Assembly: GCF_031846165.1 (NCBI RefSeq)
Contig: NZ_JAVRIE010000002.1
Location: forward strand, 558,001-622,000
Length of the DNA: 64,000 nt
DNA from: Glaciecola blandensis
Lineage (GTDB): Bacteria > Pseudomonadota > Gammaproteobacteria > Enterobacterales > Alteromonadaceae
Direction: 5' to 3'
The first letter of the stretch is position 1; the number at the start of each line of letters is the position of its first letter. The notes under the pieces were generated by a model, which was not told the origin of the DNA, ran no database searches, and was given only the letters and a program-made list of their open reading frames with translations. A program made the translations under genes and the position numbers. Below are positions 25,374 to 34,606 of this stretch, one piece after another.

Positions 25374-28199
25374 TTACGGGTTGTTCACAACAACGCGCAA
25401 ACTATCTAAATAAGGTTCCGCTTTTTCGATAATGTCGCTTAGCTGACGTCTTTGTTCTTCTACAAATTCAATTTCTTCATCACGGATGGACGGGTTTGAT
25501 TTCTGTAGTGAACGTAAACGTCCCACTTCACCATCTAACTCCTCCTGCATACCTTGTAGAGCGGCTGCCTGCTTTTCAGCGAGCGCTTGATGGCTCAACT
25601 TCAAACTCTGTTCGATCCCTGCAGAAATTGGGTCAGCTAGGGCCTGAAGCAATTGTAAAGCCATTTTACGTTTGACTTTGAAGAGTTGCTCAAACTCAAT
25701 ATCGACTTCATTATTTTTAGCATCTACACAGATTCTTACCGGCGTTGGGGGTAAAAAACGATATAGCTGCAAATCAGCAGCTGCGCTGGCGCTCAGCACA
25801 GACGTGGTTTCTATCCAAAAGGTACCCGTTGGCAGCTCGGGATCTTTAGCAAAGGCAATACTGCTCTTGCCAAGTACATCGGTTGTCACCGAATCTAGGC
25901 AATGCCTAACAATGTCACTGTCCCAGCTTAGAAAGCCTAGTTGCTCAAATTTAGTAGCAGTATTGCGTTGATAAGTTACTTCCAACCCGTCTTCAGTCAA
26001 ACCGGGTATTTGGTGAACAAGTTGTTCAGTTGGACGCAAAATGAAACTGTGGTCATCTTTATCTTCCTGAGTCACTCCTAGCGTATCGAACAAGCGACTC
26101 ATGAACTTCATTAAACCTACCGGATTTTCTGCCGCAACGATTCGATCAAGTAAATCATCAATTTGGCCAAAGCCAGAGGCGTTCAATTCAAGCAATTTAT
26201 CACGGCCTTGTTCGATTTTCCGTTTCAAATCTACAGTAAGTTCATGAGTCTGATGAATAATATCTAGTTTCAGTTCAGTATCTTCAGGGTCTTTTAATGA
26301 AGCAAGTAAGTCGGTGCTTACTTGTTTGTATACATCACTACCTACAGGGCACGTACTTTCAAATGCGCCTAAACCATCTTGATACCAGTCGAATAAAACG
26401 TGCTGCGCGGTATTCTCGAAGTAAGGGACGTGAATGTTGATATCGTATTTTTGGCCAATGCGGTCCAGACGACCAATACGTTGCTCAAGTAAATCAGGCA
26501 CCATTGGCAAATCAAATAAGACCAAGTGGCGAGAAAACTGGAAATTACGGCCTTCACTGCCTATTTCACTGCACAATAATACTTGCGCACCTTGTTCGTC
26601 AGTAGCAAAGAAATGGGCAGCTTTATCGCGTTCTACAATACTCATTCCTTCATGGAATACGCTATGGCGTATTGCGGTTTTCTGACGTAGGTATTCAGCC
26701 ATTTGCAGCGCAGTAGAGGCGTAAGCACAGATGACCAATACTTTTTCGCCTTTGCATTCTTCAAGTAAGTCGACTAGCCAAGTGACTCGAGGGTCATACT
26801 TAGTCCAGTTATCGTTAACTAATGGTGCTCGCTCGGGGTGCAGGCTTAACTCAATGTCTTCTTCAAGTGACATCGACACTGCATACTCTTTAGGAAGCTT
26901 TAGAGGAGCAGGAAGTGCGATACGCTCTGGAAATCCCTGGATACTGACGCGACTATTTCTAAACAGCAAACGGCCTGTGCCATGTTGGTCAATTAAGCGA
27001 CGAAGTAGGGCTTGTCGCTCTTCACCGCTAGCTAACATTTCATCAGTAATGGTTTCGCCTGGGGCTGCAGCATTCAAAGCATCTAAATGACTCTGTTCCA
27101 TGTGCAAATTATCTATGAGAGGAGAGACTGCACTTGCCAGTTCACCATAATGCGACTCTTCTTCTAAAAAGGACTGATAATCATGGAAACGCGCAGGATC
27201 TAGTAGGCGTAGCCTTGCGAAATGGCTTTCATGACCTAATTGATCTGGTGTTGCTGTTAATAACAAAACACCTTTGCTGATATGACAGAGTTTTTCAATT
27301 GCTGCATATTCTTCCGAAACATGCTCTTTTGACCATTGCAAATGATGGGCCTCATCGACAATTAAGATATCCCAATCTACCGCCGTGGCCTCTTTGAGTA
27401 CTTTTTCTTGTTTAATAAAATCAATACTACATAGAACAAGCTGTTCTTGGTCGAATGGATTTTCATCACTTTCACTCATCGCATCCAATCGTTCTTCATC
27501 GAACACAGAAAATGATAAATGGACACGTCTCAGCATCTCTACTAACCATTGATGTACTAAACTAGACGGTACGACAATGAGTGCACGTTTTACTTTGCCT
27601 GTTAGTATTTGCTGGTGGAGAACCAAGCCAGCTTCAATGGTCTTACCCAAACCTACTTCGTCAGCCAGCAGTACGCGTGGCGCAAAACGGCTACCGACTT
27701 CATTGGCTATGTGTAATTGGTGTGGAATAAGTTCAACTCTTGCGCCGACTAGTCCTACAGCACCAGACGTCGCATGATCGTATTGTTTCTGCAAACACTC
27801 ATGGCGAATATCAAACCATTTAGGGCTGTCAAATTGGCCACTGAAAAGGCGCTTTTCAGGTTGATTGAGTTTGACATTGTGGTCTAGGGATACTTCGATT
27901 ATCGATGCTTTTTCCTCAGTGTCTGTGCGCACACCTGAATATATATAGAGACCGTCTTGAATAGCGACATTTTCAATCTTCAATTCCCAACCGTCAGTGT
28001 GTAAGGCTTTTTCACCTTCACTCAGAATAAGGCGTGTTATCGGTGCGTGCGCTATCGCGTAGGTTCGATCTTCTTGGACAGCAGGAAACAGCAAATTTAT
28101 CGTTCGGTTATCTGCCGCCATCACAACGCCTAAACCTAAATCGGCTTCGGTATTGCTCAACCAACGTTGACCGACGGTAAATTCTAGTGCTGCACTCAT
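25374..28199 (-). CDS. rapA: RNA polymerase-associated ATPase RapA
   Basis: The 941-residue SWI/SNF-type ATPase recycles RNA polymerase stalled after termination. The start is placed at the ATG at 28199 because MSAALEFTVGQRWLSNTEA aligns with known RapA starts; an in-frame ATG 24 codons earlier adds unrelated residues. N-terminal Tudor-like domains (about 1-110) precede the helicase core. Walker A is ADEVGLGKT (179-187), the DEAH box is at 282-285, and the helicase C-terminal half carries CSEIGSEGRNFQFSRHLV and RIGRLDRIGQ. Full family length. Confidence 0.95.
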   Translation of the reverse strand: MSAALEFTVGQRWLSNTEADLGLGVVMAADNRTINLLFPAVQEDRTYAIAHAPITRLILSEGEKALHTDGWELKIENVAIQDGLYIYSGVRTDTEEKASIIEVSLDHNVKLNQPEKRLFSGQFDSPKWFDIRHECLQKQYDHATSGAVGLVGARVELIPHQLHIANEVGSRFAPRVLLADEVGLGKTIEAGLVLHQQILTGKVKRALIVVPSSLVHQWLVEMLRRVHLSFSVFDEERLDAMSESDENPFDQEQLVLCSIDFIKQEKVLKEATAVDWDILIVDEAHHLQWSKEHVSEEYAAIEKLCHISKGVLLLTATPDQLGHESHFARLRLLDPARFHDYQSFLEEESHYGELASAVSPLIDNLHMEQSHLDALNAAAPGETITDEMLASGEERQALLRRLIDQHGTGRLLFRNSRVSIQGFPERIALPAPLKLPKEYAVSMSLEEDIELSLHPERAPLVNDNWTKYDPRVTWLVDLLEECKGEKVLVICAYASTALQMAEYLRQKTAIRHSVFHEGMSIVERDKAAHFFATDEQGAQVLLCSEIGSEGRNFQFSRHLVLFDLPMVPDLLEQRIGRLDRIGQKYDINIHVPYFENTAQHVLFDWYQDGLGAFESTCPVGSDVYKQVSTDLLASLKDPEDTELKLDIIHQTHELTVDLKRKIEQGRDKLLELNASGFGQIDDLLDRIVAAENPVGLMKFMSRLFDTLGVTQEDKDDHSFILRPTEQLVHQIPGLTEDGLEVTYQRNTATKFEQLGFLSWDSDIVRHCLDSVTTDVLGKSSIAFAKDPELPTGTFWIETTSVLSASAAADLQLYRFLPPTPVRICVDAKNNEVDIEFEQLFKVKRKMALQLLQALADPISAGIEQSLKLSHQALAEKQAAALQGMQEELDGEVGRLRSLQKSNPSIRDEEIEFVEEQRRQLSDIIEKAEPYLDSLRVVVNNP

Positions 28200-28425
28200 A
28201 GTAAAAATCCAAGTTGAAACTGAAAACGGGAGCGCATTGTACTGATCCTTAAGGCCAGTGTCAGCACTCAAGCTAAATAAGCTGAAAAAAGTAAGTGATA
28301 ATTATAGCAAACTCATTTAAGGTAGAAATGTCGTCAATACTTTCTGACGCAAAGCGATGTGATTTTTGCAGCATCAAGTGCCCATTGGCATCTACTTAAC
28401 GCGCAGAAGTGTTGTTTTCTCACCT

Positions 28426-28456
28426 CAGAGTAAACACAACAAATTCGTTTACTCTG
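28426..28456. promoter_or_regulatory. 10-bp perfect inverted repeat before phoH2-type gene
   Basis: CAGAGTAAAC and GTTTACTCTG are separated by 11 bases. The repeat ends 17 bp before the PIN-PhoH ATG at 28474, just ahead of its GGAG ribosome site, and faces rapA on the other side. It could be an operator or an mRNA stem-loop that governs translation of the downstream gene. Confidence 0.55.
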
Positions 28457-28473
28457 TACGACTGGAGTCACGG

Positions 28474-29931
28474 ATGCCTGAAAGCAAACAAGCAAAAAGC
28501 GAAGGAACTTCTGCACCAAGCGAACGCCCGGATGCTACTATCGTCAACCTTTCCAATACTAAGCTGTATATCCTCGATACCAATATTCTCCTTCATGAAC
28601 CGCTCGCATTCATGTCATTTAAAGAGAATGATGTGGTCGTGCCAATGACGGTGCTTGAGGAACTCGACTATATAAAAGACAGTAAAAAGGATGTGGCGAG
28701 AGATGCTCGAGTCTCAATACGTGCTATGGAAGACTTATTACACGATGCCACGCCAGAGCAAATGCTAGATGGCGTGAGTATGCATGGCCTAGGTGCCGGT
28801 GAAACTGCACCAACAGGCTCTCTTTCTATATTCGCTGATCTTACTATGCCAGTTAACCAACAGGTATTTACCAGCAATGAGAATGATAATCGCATTATTA
28901 ATGTTGCACTTCACTTACAAAAGAAGTTAGCACCTCGGCAAGTCGTCTTAGTGACTAAAGATATCAATATGCGACTGAAAGCCAAAGGCGCCGGTATGGG
29001 GCTAGTAGAAGATTATCGTACCGACCAATTAGTTACCGATATTAAATATTTATCAAAAGGCTATCACCAATTTGAAGGGAGCTTTTGGGAGCAAGTCACG
29101 AGTGTCGAAAGCTTCACTGAAGGGCGCGATACTATCCACACTATCGATAAACGTGTATTACCAGAGGCATATATAAACGAATTTTTAATTGACGATACCA
29201 AACAATTCGCTGGTATTGTTGAGTCTATAAATAACGATACGCTCGAGGTATTAGATTTAGGCTATGAGCGTTTGATGTCACGCCGAGCATGGGGCATATC
29301 GCCAAAAAACATTGGTCAAGCGATGGCTCTGCATGCCTTATTAGACCCACATATCGACCTCTGTGTTTTAACTGGCCCAGCCGGTAGCGGAAAAACCTTG
29401 TTAGCACTTGCTGCAGCGCTGGAAATGGTGATCGAAAAAAACATGTATGACAAAATCATTGTGACTCGCTCAACACCAGAAATCGCCGAATCGATAGGTT
29501 TCCTCCCGGGTACCGAGGAAGAGAAAATGGCACCGTGGTTAGCAGCAATTACCGATTCGCTTGAGGTCCTACATAAAAATGATGAGAACACGAAAGGCTC
29601 AATGAGTTACATCATGGAAAAAGCGAATATTCAGTTTAAATCGGTTAACTTCATGCGTGGTCGTAGTATCCAAAACGCCATTGTTATATTGGACGAATCG
29701 CAAAACCTGACTGCTTCTCAACTAAAAACTATCATTACGCGCTGTGGTGAGGGAACTAAACTTATTTGCGGTGGTAACTTGGCCCAGATTGATAGTAATT
29801 ACCTCAGTGCGGTGACTTCAGGGCTTACCTACATTGTCGAGAAGTTTAAGAATTTTTCTGGTAGCGCCACCTTTAATTTAGATGGCGTGGTACGCAGTCG
29901 TTTAGCTGAGTTTGCAGAAAAGGAACTGTAA
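28474..29931 (+). CDS. PIN-PhoH fusion protein (PhoH2 type)
   Basis: The 485-residue protein starts at ATG 28474, after GGAG; an upstream in-frame ATG at 28366 would add residues encoded by the inverted repeat and is rejected. An N-terminal PIN RNase domain (about 30-185) carries LDTNILLHEP with D35 and a conserved acidic set (TVLEELDYIKD, TKDINMR). The C-terminal PhoH ATPase/helicase domain has Walker A GPAGSGKT (301-308) and Walker B VILDESQN. PhoH2 proteins are ATP-driven RNA helicase-nucleases; the PIN half makes a toxin-like role possible, but no antitoxin gene is adjacent. Confidence 0.92.
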   Translation: MPESKQAKSEGTSAPSERPDATIVNLSNTKLYILDTNILLHEPLAFMSFKENDVVVPMTVLEELDYIKDSKKDVARDARVSIRAMEDLLHDATPEQMLDGVSMHGLGAGETAPTGSLSIFADLTMPVNQQVFTSNENDNRIINVALHLQKKLAPRQVVLVTKDINMRLKAKGAGMGLVEDYRTDQLVTDIKYLSKGYHQFEGSFWEQVTSVESFTEGRDTIHTIDKRVLPEAYINEFLIDDTKQFAGIVESINNDTLEVLDLGYERLMSRRAWGISPKNIGQAMALHALLDPHIDLCVLTGPAGSGKTLLALAAALEMVIEKNMYDKIIVTRSTPEIAESIGFLPGTEEEKMAPWLAAITDSLEVLHKNDENTKGSMSYIMEKANIQFKSVNFMRGRSIQNAIVILDESQNLTASQLKTIITRCGEGTKLICGGNLAQIDSNYLSAVTSGLTYIVEKFKNFSGSATFNLDGVVRSRLAEFAEKEL

Positions 29932-30125
29932 GCTCGCCTAATTTACTGGAGTTTATTGAAATTATGTCGATAGTACGATGAGCTTAGCTGATTGTAAGTT
30001 CATTATTTGGTGTTAATATAACCAATGTTTTGAAATATATTTGCGACTTTATATGAAACTTAAGCTTTTGCTAGGGTAGGCCGTTAGCGATGGTTGAGTG
30101 TAAAGCACTACCACTTGGGCCCTAA

Positions 30126-31058
30126 ATGATAGAAGAAAAAGCGACTATCCTTGTTGTTGATGACGAAGCCATGAATATTCAGATTATCAATAATGCGCTT
30201 TCTAAAGACTACCATATTCTTGCAGCGATAAGTGGCGAGGAAGCCCTTCGTGTAGCAAGGCGAACGAAACCCGACTTGATATTGTTAGACATAGTCTTGC
30301 CCGATATCAGTGGGCATGAAGTATGTAGGGCCTTGAAAAACGATATTGAAACGAAGCACATTCCCATTATTTTTGTTACCTCCCAAAATCGCACTGAAGA
30401 TGAGTTAAAAGGCTTAGAGCTTGGTGCAGTAGACTACTTTCGAAAGCCATTTGTAGTGCCTTTATTACAAGTCCGCGTGCGGAATCAAATAGACTTGGTT
30501 GTTAAAACCAGGGCGCTTGAAAAAATGGCGTGGGTCGATGGTTTAACGGGGATCTCTAATCGTCGGCACTTCGATAAAAAATACGAAGATGCATGTAAAT
30601 ACGCCCAACGAAATAAACGAAGCATATGTTTGCTTTTGATTGATATAGATTATTTTAAACAATATAACGATCATTACGGTCACGCGAAGGGCGATTTGGT
30701 GTTGCGAGAAGTCGCACACGAGCTCGAAGCCGGTGCGGCCAGGCCTCTCGACTTAGTGGCACGATATGGAGGCGAAGAGTTTGTTATTCTGCTTACCGAC
30801 TCGAGTGAAACAGAAGGAGCTTTAGTCGCTGAAAAAGTGCGTGAACAAATTGAAATGCTTGCAATTCCTCATGAGAAGTCTTTAATACATCAAGTCGTTA
30901 CGGTAAGTATTGGTGTAACGACCAGTCCAGCAGATGGTGTTAAATTTGATCATGATATGTTGTTAAATACGGCAGATGAGTGCTTGTATGAAGCTAAAGC
31001 ATCAGGTCGCAATACAATTGTGAGCACTGACTTTAGACCAACAGTCACTAAAGAGTAA
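30126..31058 (+). CDS. Receiver-GGDEF response regulator (diguanylate cyclase)
   Basis: The 310-residue protein has a receiver domain (1-125) with phospho-acceptor D55 in LILLDIVLPD and K108 in FRKPF, then a GGDEF domain. The active site GGEEF is at 215-219 and the inhibition site RPLD is at 206-209. This is the single-receiver, WspR-like arrangement that makes c-di-GMP on phosphorylation. No histidine kinase is adjacent. The region before it (29932-30125) has no further gene. Confidence 0.92.
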   Translation: MIEEKATILVVDDEAMNIQIINNALSKDYHILAAISGEEALRVARRTKPDLILLDIVLPDISGHEVCRALKNDIETKHIPIIFVTSQNRTEDELKGLELGAVDYFRKPFVVPLLQVRVRNQIDLVVKTRALEKMAWVDGLTGISNRRHFDKKYEDACKYAQRNKRSICLLLIDIDYFKQYNDHYGHAKGDLVLREVAHELEAGAARPLDLVARYGGEEFVILLTDSSETEGALVAEKVREQIEMLAIPHEKSLIHQVVTVSIGVTTSPADGVKFDHDMLLNTADECLYEAKASGRNTIVSTDFRPTVTKE

Positions 31059-31167
31059 CTGACCAAAAACTACTATCGCTTTTTCCTAACACGTCAACAT
31101 ACCTATTGTGGGGCCCCGTGTCGGCCTAGGAACGTGCGTAAACTAAAATTAACTTCCAATGTCTTTT

Positions 31168-31209
31168 TGTTATGATATAACTTTACATAGGCATTGTTAC
31201 AGTATAACA
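31168..31209. promoter_or_regulatory. Two tandem Zur-box-like palindromes
   Basis: TGTTATGATATAACT at 31168-31182 and TGTTACAGTATAACA at 31195-31209 match the core of the gammaproteobacterial Zur site (TGTTATANTATAACA) at 13 and 14 of 15 positions. They start 27 bp apart. They lie directly ahead of the TonB receptor's ATG at 31257, so zinc-dependent repression is expected. The consensus is from established knowledge; the match was counted by eye. Confidence 0.65.
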
Positions 31210-31256
31210 TTTTACTCTATGGCTTAGTTTATAACTTCAACTTCATGGATAGTAAG

Positions 31257-33767
31257 ATGAAATCTTCTGCTTTAATTTCTGTATCTGTACTTGCTGCACT
31301 CGCTACAATGTCACCAAATTTATATGCCAAAACCATTACCGGAATTGTGAAAGACCAGAACGGTCAAGTGCTAACAACAGGTAAGGTTCAAATCATGGGT
31401 ACAAATAAAAGTACGACTATCGGAAAAGACGGTACTTTTACCTTCAATGATGTAAAGCCTGGTAAGGTAGAAGTGCATGTTGCAAGCGCCAAGCATATTC
31501 ACAGCAGTACCGAGTTTGTTTTACCTGAGACCGGTTTATTTGATGTTGAAATTAATGTTGAAAACTCCAGTATTGAAATCTTTGATGTGACGGCCAGTGC
31601 GTTCCATGCATCAACCATCGAATCCGCCGCACCTGTCAGTGTTATAGCAGGTCAAGACTTGCGTCAAAAGCAAGCTTCTACGCTAGGTGACACACTCAAA
31701 AATGAAGTAGGTGTGCACTCTACATTTTATGGCGGTGTTGCCAGCTCTCCTATTATTCGTGGTTTAGATGGCCCAAGAGTACTTATTACCCAAAATGGAC
31801 TCGATTCAGGCGATGCGTCTCGTGTTGGCCCCGATCATATCGTCGCTACGGATGCATCCACAGCGACACAAATAGAAATTTTACGTGGTCCAGCAACCTT
31901 GTTCTACGGTAGTGGGGCGATTGGTGGTGTTGTCAATGTTGTTGATCAACGTATTCCGGATAACAATGATTTTGAAGGTGAAGCCTTAGTTGAAAGAAAC
32001 ACGAATAACAGTGAAGAAAGTTTCTCTGGTTCACTGAAAGGTGGTTCTGGAAATTTTGCTTTCAATGTACAGGGTTATTACCGGGATTCAGATGACTATC
32101 GTATCCCTGGTTATGCAGAAAATGAAAAAGCACATGATGATGAACATGAAGGCGAAGAGCACGACGAGAATGAAGATGAGCATCACAGTGATGTAGAAGG
32201 CATCGTCGAAAATTCAGCTAGCCGCAGCAAAGGTCTAACATTTGGTACAAGCTACCTGATGGACAATGGTTTCGTTGGTATTTCTATTGAACACATGTCG
32301 AGTCTATATGGAATTCCGGGTCATGCCCATGATGAGCATGAAGAAGGTGAAGAGCACAATGAGCTAGAAGAAATGGAAGAAGTTGTGCGTGGTGATTTAC
32401 AACAGAATCGCTATCAAATTATGAGTAAGCATCAAATTGACTCTGCGTTGATTAGTGCGGTAAACACCAGCTTTGCATACACCGATTACACCCATGCTGA
32501 AATCGAGAACGGTGAAATTGGCACCGTTTTCGCTAACGATTCTCAAGAAACTCGTGTTGAAATTATTCATCAACCTTTCATGGGCTGGCGTGGCGGATTA
32601 AGCCTACATTATAAGTCGAGTGATTTTGAAGCGATTGGTGAAGAGGCATTTACACCACCTTCAAAAACAGACAGCTTCGGTATCGGTATTATTGAAGAGC
32701 AGCACTTCGGTGATGTGTTATTCCAATTTGGTGCGCGAATTGAGCGTGTTGAGATAGACGTACCGATGATCCAAATTGGTGATATTGAACTGCTAGAAGA
32801 GCACGACGAAGAAGAACATGATGCAGCTCATGATGATGAGCATGACGAGCATAACGAATTAGCCGAATCTAACCCGGGGAGTGATAAGGAAACCTTTACA
32901 CCTATCAGCTTGTCTGCAGGTGCGGTTTGGGATTTCACTGATGGTTATAATCTAGGTGTATCATTCGTTCACGCACAACGTGCACCATCGAGCCCCGAGC
33001 TATATTCCTTTGGTCCTCATATCGGAACCAGTACATACGAACTGGGCGCTTTTTTCACTGTAGATGATGAGGGGGACATTGCCTTCAACGAAAATGAGCT
33101 CGAAATTGAAAAGTCGAATAATATCGATATTTCGCTTCGTAAGTTCAGTGGTGACTTCGGTTTTGTATTGAATGCTTTTTATAATCAAGTTGATGATTAC
33201 TATTTTGCTGCAGACACGGGTTTTGTGTCTGGTGAAGAGCACGAAGAACACGAAGAAGATGGCATGGATGAAATGCATGACGAAGAGGAGCACGCTCATG
33301 AAGATGAGTTACCGGTGTTTGTTTTCAATGCGGTTGATGTTGACCTTTATGGTTTTGAAGCTCAGGTGAACTGGCAAGCAACGCCGTCACTTAGCTTCCA
33401 AGCACAAGGGGATATGATTAGAACAAAACTAGCGAATGCTGAAGACGGAAAATATCTACCACGTACACCTCCGACACGCTTAGGCGCTAGTGCCAATTAT
33501 GCAACAAATGACTGGCAAGCCGAGCTTTCAGTAAACCACTACTTCGAACAAGACCGTGTTGCGGAGTTTGAGTCTAGTACCGACGGTTATACGTTGGTTG
33601 ACCTCAATGTGAATTATGTGACAACAGTGCGTGATATTGATGTGACGGTATTCTTGAAAGGCAGTAACCTAACAGATGAAGAAGCGCGAGTGCATACCTC
33701 TTTCTTGAAAGATTTAACTCCTGTTCAAGGTCGCTCTTTCATTATGGGTGTTAGCGCTGCATTCTAA
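31257..33767 (+). CDS. TonB-dependent receptor with metal-binding loops, probable zinc uptake (ZnuD-like)
   Basis: The ATG at 31257 gives 836 residues; a TTG start 63 bases upstream would sit inside the second Zur-like box. A signal peptide ends near LYAK (residue 24). A carboxypeptidase-regulatory-like domain (about 25-100) precedes the plug (GDTLKNEVGVHS, IIRGLDGPRVLI, ILRGPATLFYGSGAIGG) and barrel. Four insertions rich in His, Asp and Glu occur near residues 290-316, 356-376, 514-536 and 658-686, fitting external metal-capturing loops as in ZnuD of Neisseria. With the Zur-like boxes this points to zinc import across the outer membrane. Nickel or cobalt cannot be excluded from the loops alone. 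Confidence 0.88.
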   Translation: MKSSALISVSVLAALATMSPNLYAKTITGIVKDQNGQVLTTGKVQIMGTNKSTTIGKDGTFTFNDVKPGKVEVHVASAKHIHSSTEFVLPETGLFDVEINVENSSIEIFDVTASAFHASTIESAAPVSVIAGQDLRQKQASTLGDTLKNEVGVHSTFYGGVASSPIIRGLDGPRVLITQNGLDSGDASRVGPDHIVATDASTATQIEILRGPATLFYGSGAIGGVVNVVDQRIPDNNDFEGEALVERNTNNSEESFSGSLKGGSGNFAFNVQGYYRDSDDYRIPGYAENEKAHDDEHEGEEHDENEDEHHSDVEGIVENSASRSKGLTFGTSYLMDNGFVGISIEHMSSLYGIPGHAHDEHEEGEEHNELEEMEEVVRGDLQQNRYQIMSKHQIDSALISAVNTSFAYTDYTHAEIENGEIGTVFANDSQETRVEIIHQPFMGWRGGLSLHYKSSDFEAIGEEAFTPPSKTDSFGIGIIEEQHFGDVLFQFGARIERVEIDVPMIQIGDIELLEEHDEEEHDAAHDDEHDEHNELAESNPGSDKETFTPISLSAGAVWDFTDGYNLGVSFVHAQRAPSSPELYSFGPHIGTSTYELGAFFTVDDEGDIAFNENELEIEKSNNIDISLRKFSGDFGFVLNAFYNQVDDYYFAADTGFVSGEEHEEHEEDGMDEMHDEEEHAHEDELPVFVFNAVDVDLYGFEAQVNWQATPSLSFQAQGDMIRTKLANAEDGKYLPRTPPTRLGASANYATNDWQAELSVNHYFEQDRVAEFESSTDGYTLVDLNVNYVTTVRDIDVTVFLKGSNLTDEEARVHTSFLKDLTPVQGRSFIMGVSAAF

Positions 33768-33803
33768 TCCAATTGCTTTATGCAATCGCTTGCTTAGACT
33801 TAG

Positions 33804-33830
33804 AAAGCTCACTGTAAAGTGAGCTTTTTT
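33804..33830 (+). terminator. Rho-independent terminator after the metal receptor
   Basis: AAAGCTCAC/GTGAGCTTT with loop TGTAAA is followed by a run of T ending at 33830. Confidence 0.85.
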
Positions 33831-33875
33831 GTCTCTACTCGACTGTATCTGGTGTCATGATTAATCGCCTAGTCC

Positions 33876-34436
33876 ATGAATGAAAAATACTTTTCTCACG
33901 GTCTTGTGACATGTCCCCTAATCCAACTGAGTACATATATGTTTTTTTCACATTCACATGCCAATTCATTACGCATTAATTCAAGGTCAAAGTACGCTTT
34001 TTTTCAGGCCAAAAAGGCCATCTCCGCAATCTTTTTAGCTGCTATTTTTACTGTGTTACCAGCTCAAGCTAGCCAAGAAATTAATTGGCTTGATTATGAA
34101 GATGCAAGGCAACTCGATTCTGATAAGCCGATTTTTGTCTTCGGCGAAATGACGTTCTGCTCGGCTTGCAAAAAAATGAAAAAAGAAGTGTTCGTAGAAG
34201 CCGATATTATTAACACACTCAATGAAGATTTCATCCCAGTGCGGATGAGTACACTTGGCATTTTTCCCAATACCCTAGCTGACTTGGCAGATGACCAAGG
34301 AGACCCACTAGAACTTAATGGCTCGCCTGGTTTCGTTGTCATTCAGAATAATCAGTATTCCGTATTTTATGGCTTCCAATCAGCTGAAACCTTACGAAAG
34401 ATTTTTGGCTTAGTGTTGAAAAGTGACGAAGCGTGA
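33876..34436 (+). CDS. Thioredoxin-like periplasmic protein
   Basis: The open frame has 186 residues from the ATG at 33876; an internal ATG at 33939 (residue 22) is also possible and is closer to the hydrophobic segment AISAIFLAAIFTVLPAQAS (about 48-66), which looks like a signal peptide. The mature part is a thioredoxin fold with a CSAC active-site pair after GEMTF and a cis-proline-like NGSPGFVVI. It is likely a periplasmic thiol-disulfide or metal-handling protein, similar in form to SoxW-like thioredoxins. It lies after the terminator of the metal receptor, so it probably has its own promoter. The partner is unknown. Confidence 0.7.
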   Translation: MNEKYFSHGLVTCPLIQLSTYMFFSHSHANSLRINSRSKYAFFQAKKAISAIFLAAIFTVLPAQASQEINWLDYEDARQLDSDKPIFVFGEMTFCSACKKMKKEVFVEADIINTLNEDFIPVRMSTLGIFPNTLADLADDQGDPLELNGSPGFVVIQNNQYSVFYGFQSAETLRKIFGLVLKSDEA

Positions 34437-34606
34437 GGGCTGTCTTAATAAGCTGACCTTGATTTACGAAATTTCATATCGCACTAGTTTTGTTTTTAAA
34501 TGGATAAATTAAATTTAGACAGCTACCAGCAAGGTGTTAACATATCGATAACATTTGAGTGCAATCCGAGATCCAGCGTCTCGATTGACAGAACAAAAGG
34601 ATAGGT

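Noticed and set aside
28200..28271. Longer RapA start
   Set aside because: The extra 24 residues do not match the family, whose starts align with MSAALEFTVGQRW.
28474..29931. Toxin-antitoxin pair based on the PIN domain
   Set aside because: No antitoxin-like gene is adjacent, and PhoH2 proteins occur alone.
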